This document shows positions 62,501 through 64,000 of a stretch of 64,000 nucleotides of DNA, piece after piece. The stretch comes from Oceanobacillus halophilus (GTDB lineage: Bacteria > Bacillota > Bacilli > Bacillales > Amphibacillaceae). Both the position numbers and the translations under genes were made by a program. The notes beneath the pieces are model-generated. The model did no database searches. It had not been told where the DNA came from and saw only the letters and a program-made list of their open reading frames with translations. The DNA lies in the NCBI RefSeq assembly GCF_003628505.1, contig NZ_RBZP01000003.1:124001-188000 (forward strand), in the 5' to 3' direction. Position 1 is the first letter of the stretch. Each line of letters starts with the position of its first letter.

Positions 62501-62736
62501 TTGCAAGCTTCAATCTGTTTAATCAATGCTTCTTTGTCATCAGATTCTTTGTCTCTTACATATTGGAGAGCTTTTCTTGTTACGTTCGAAATATAAGAGG
62601 ATAGATATTTTCGGGCCTCTTCAACATCTAATGATTCCTTTTCCAACTGAAACTCATTAGCATCTATTAACTCTAGCTCTTTCTTCATTTTCTTGTTGAT
62701 AATCTCTTCATAAATCCCTTTTTTCATTAATGTCAC
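59569..62736 (-). CDS. PLD-nuclease/SF2-helicase/DUF3427 protein, possible defence factor
   Basis: A 1055-residue protein. About 130-290: a phospholipase D-type nuclease with RLHAKAYMFKR (about 227) and YIGSSNLSNPAL. About 330-690: a superfamily 2 helicase with AATGVGKTVISA (Walker A, about 355), VDEFHHAAAKS (Walker B, about 449), GLTATPERMDG and QQLGRGLRLAEGK (about 655). The rest is a DUF3427-like C terminus. PLD-helicase proteins act on nucleic acid and are frequent in defence islands. It is downstream of and very probably cotranscribed with the MutT gene (34 bp). Confidence 0.85.
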   Translation of the reverse strand: MTLMKKGIYEEIINKKMKKELELIDANEFQLEKESLDVEEARKYLSSYISNVTRKALQYVRDKESDDKEALIKQIEACNELITTLSYQLDEDEFKRLQIDEKGEVLHSIYSKINSVRGIRKQKPIRPVTSISESTLFTGSRYEPDMLSELKKEILSSDKLDFLVSFVKWSGIRCIIDELKSFTENGGKLRVITTSYMEATDYKAVIELSKLKNTEIKISYDVDRTRLHAKAYMFKRETGFTTAYIGSSNLSNPALTSGLEWNMKVTEKDSFDIIKKFEATFESYWNDGEFKEFNGEEESSKSQLKLALSKKKQLEENDVQFTLDIQPYYYQKEMLENLQVEREVFGRTKNLLVAATGVGKTVISAFDYKTFMKKSRDSAKLLFVAHREEILKQSRDTFRAILKDFNFGDLLVGGNTPATLDHLFVSIQSFNSMKLHEKFTKDYYDFIIVDEFHHAAAKSYQTLLSHFEPKILLGLTATPERMDGQDITRYFDGKIASEMRLTEAIDRKLLSPFQYFGVSDTVDLSTLKWSRKGYDLKELENVYTNNKIRSNQIINSLYKYVTDIDEIKGLGFCAGVEHANYMAKVFNENNIPSVALHGSSEKEIRKNSQHQLTTGELKFIFVADLYNEGVDIPDVNTILFLRPTESLTVFLQQLGRGLRLAEGKECLTVLDFIGQAHKNYNFEEKFRTLIGKTKHSIQYYVDNGFSNLPRGSFILLETQAKEYVLRNIKASTNTKQNLINKMRTFNQDTGLELKLSTFLRHYNLSLYDFYGKNGNRSFQRMLVEAGLAENFFYVSEEKIVKRLHKLFPLNLRKLLDFFIKYVRSNGQIYSSNEEEKLMVNMLYYTFYQKEPVKEGFSTIKTGLEKILENDQIRMEILQILEFNYQSIKTLEIDNDFDFVTPLTVHSTYSKEQIMAALGYFNEEKCPAFREGVKHFKDKKLDIFFTTLNKSEKDFSPSTLYEDYAINEKLFHWQTQSTLRETSKTAQRYINHKSLDHKIAMCVREYKKENGYTASFTFLGTCDYVSHSGERPISFIWRLKEELPPELLPKANKSIV

Positions 62737-62770
62737 CGCCTTGTTAGGTTTGCATGACTCTTATACTATT

Positions 62771-63160
62771 TCAAGTCCCTATTAGTTTTGTAATTGTCGG
62801 AATGTCGGCAGGAGCCCAATCTAGCGATAAAATTTCCTCACGTTCTAGCCATTTTATTTGAATATGTTCAGTTAACTCTGGTTTTCCCGCTATAAGTTTA
62901 CAATAATAAGTGGATAAATGAACCATACCAAATTCATACTCATGTACTGTATGTTCGACTCTTTCTCCAACTTCTACCTTACATTTCATTTCTTCTTCTA
63001 TTTCTCGTGTTAGTGCTTCTTGTGGATCCTCCCCTTGTTCAATTTTTCCACCTGGAAATTCCCACTTATATGGCAATGTTTTATCAGGCCCGCGTTGTGC
63101 ACATAATATTTTATTTTTCTCAATAATTACTGCTCCCACTACATTAATGTCTTTTTTCAT
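62771..63160 (-). CDS. MutT-type NUDIX (deoxy)nucleoside triphosphate pyrophosphohydrolase
   Basis: A 129-residue enzyme; ATG 63160 follows GGAGGAG. The NUDIX box is GGKIEQGEDPQEALTREIEEE, then M in place of the usual G, so the box is nearly canonical. It hydrolyses damaged or specific NTPs. First gene of a two-gene unit with the PLD-helicase; the combination suggests a nucleotide-linked step in the same process. Confidence 0.86.
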   Translation of the reverse strand: MKKDINVVGAVIIEKNKILCAQRGPDKTLPYKWEFPGGKIEQGEDPQEALTREIEEEMKCKVEVGERVEHTVHEYEFGMVHLSTYYCKLIAGKPELTEHIQIKWLEREEILSLDWAPADIPTITKLIGT

Positions 63161-63373
63161 TGTCTCCTCCAAATTATTAAGATTTGTTTAATTTATCTAT
63201 TATTATAGCTTAATCTATAAGCATACATAACCTATTCTGAAAAAATAGATAATCAAAAGGGCTATTTTATTATGATGTTAGTAAAAGGAAATTATTTCTA
63301 TAAACATTTTAACAGGGCAGCATGCTTAATTATGATAAAATAAACCCCTACATAATTTTTAGGAGAATCCAAC

Positions 63374-64000
63374 ATGCAATCACAACCCTATTTCTACCAA
63401 TTTCTAAAACCCATATCAAAAGAACTAGCTCTATTAGCCAGAGAATTAGAGTTTAGTATTTACACGAGTCCACGTACTATGCTCACGCATGCGCGTGTTT
63501 TTATAGAGAACATCTTACAGCACGTGATTTTTCTGGAAAAACTATCAATTGATGACCGTGCGAAATTAAAAATGCAAATTGATTTATTGGATAAGAATGA
63601 ATTGCTGGATTCAGAGATTCTGGATTCCCTTCATTTTGTCCGTCAGTTAGGAAATCAAGCTGCACATGATACTAGAGTTTTCCGGTATTCGGAAGCATTA
63701 TTATCTTGGGAAGCTGTCTACAAAATTGTGAAATGGTATGTAGAAGTTTACGGACCAGTGGAGTTAAAGGTGCCGGAGTATCAAGACCCTAGACATCAGG
63801 AGTCTGTGTCCTATGATATTACGGAGGTACAGGAACGATTGAGATTACTAGAGGAATTGCTTATTACCTCGATAAAAGGTCAGCCAGTAGAAGCAGAAAC
63901 AGCAGCAACGACAGAAGCAGCAGAATCTCTGACTGAAGAACCCGTGCAACCGGGATTTACATCCATCCGGAAGTTAACATATAAAGGCGATACATTGGAT
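63374..64000 (+). CDS. DUF4145-like (HEPN-type) protein, incomplete at the window end
   Basis: ATG 63374 follows AGGAGA; the frame stays open for 209 codons to the edge. The start YQFLKPISKELALLARELEF, the middle LLDSEILDSLHFVRQLGNQA and AHDTR resemble DUF4145, a HEPN-like bundle whose R(x4-6)H-type motif is here R..GNQAAH. Then a linker rich in Ala, Glu and Thr leads into TSIRKLTYKGDTL. Such N termini occur in restriction or repair enzymes, so a catalytic part may follow beyond the window. Divergent from the MutT gene. Confidence 0.65.
   Translation, partial: MQSQPYFYQFLKPISKELALLARELEFSIYTSPRTMLTHARVFIENILQHVIFLEKLSIDDRAKLKMQIDLLDKNELLDSEILDSLHFVRQLGNQAAHDTRVFRYSEALLSWEAVYKIVKWYVEVYGPVELKVPEYQDPRHQESVSYDITEVQERLRLLEELLITSIKGQPVEAETAATTEAAESLTEEPVQPGFTSIRKLTYKGDTLD

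Overview
The window is a low-GC chromosomal segment of a Firmicute of the Bacillaceae. Signs are purine-rich ribosome binding sites, many TTG/GTG starts, intrinsic terminators, close BceRS-BceAB and PucR homologues, a ydaO-type c-di-AMP riboswitch and a holin-like type I toxin. The style resembles the Oceanobacillus/Virgibacillus side of the family, but no rRNA or other marker is present to settle the genus.

Layout. 0-2.9 kb: arsenic resistance (arsR-arsB, then arsC) interrupted by long GC-rich repeats. 3.0-7.1 kb: a papain-fold cysteine hydrolase, response regulator, ABC-2 exporter and histidine kinase, with the same triple TTAAG operator in front of the hydrolase gene and of the exporter. 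7.1-11.7 kb: small and hypothetical genes, an amber-interrupted membrane gene, and on the minus strand a c-di-AMP riboswitch in front of a 38-residue membrane protein. 11.8-14.1 kb: a 790-residue protein with a C-terminal prenyl-diphosphate synthase and an N-terminal half that also carries Asp-rich motifs. 14.4-18.9 kb: membrane proteins, a peptidoglycan amidase, threonine dehydratase and a proline-iminopeptidase-like hydrolase. 19.2-23.7 kb: bceRS-bceAB with a 26-bp palindromic operator. 26.4-31.2 kb: a four-gene CuA-containing heme-copper enzyme cluster plus scdA. Both start behind AGTGA-N6-TCACA boxes near -41.5, and subunit I lacks the active-site Tyr of oxygen reductases, so I read the cluster as a probable nitric oxide reductase with NO-damage repair. 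31.4-38.0 kb: TatD, DUF1646, CPBP, CAP, DUF3800 and DUF3626 proteins and a type I toxin.

38.5-52.0 kb is a nearly complete reductive pyrimidine catabolic island. PreTA reduces uracil or thymine, a dihydropyrimidinase opens the ring, an M20 amidohydrolase releases beta-alanine, an omega-aminotransferase makes malonate semialdehyde plus alanine, alanine dehydrogenase recycles the alanine, and MmsA makes acyl-CoA. An NCS1 permease, a PucR-type regulator and a small Sm/Hfq-like protein accompany them. 52.1-59.4 kb holds assorted metabolic genes, lipoproteins and regulators. 59.6-64.0 kb holds a PLD-nuclease/SF2-helicase protein coupled to a MutT-type NUDIX hydrolase, followed by a DUF4145-like protein that runs off the end, a possible defence region.

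Fourteen copies of a roughly 29-bp REP-like element (TTCGACAAA..CGGG..GTG.CAGGCACC) lie only between 14.2 and 37.0 kb. They often come as pairs about 80 bp apart and sit right at stop codons. A second, longer GC-rich repeat family occurs at 1.75-2.16, 2.69, 8.86-9.0 and 45.8-46.0 kb. All assignments come from reading motifs; no database search was run.
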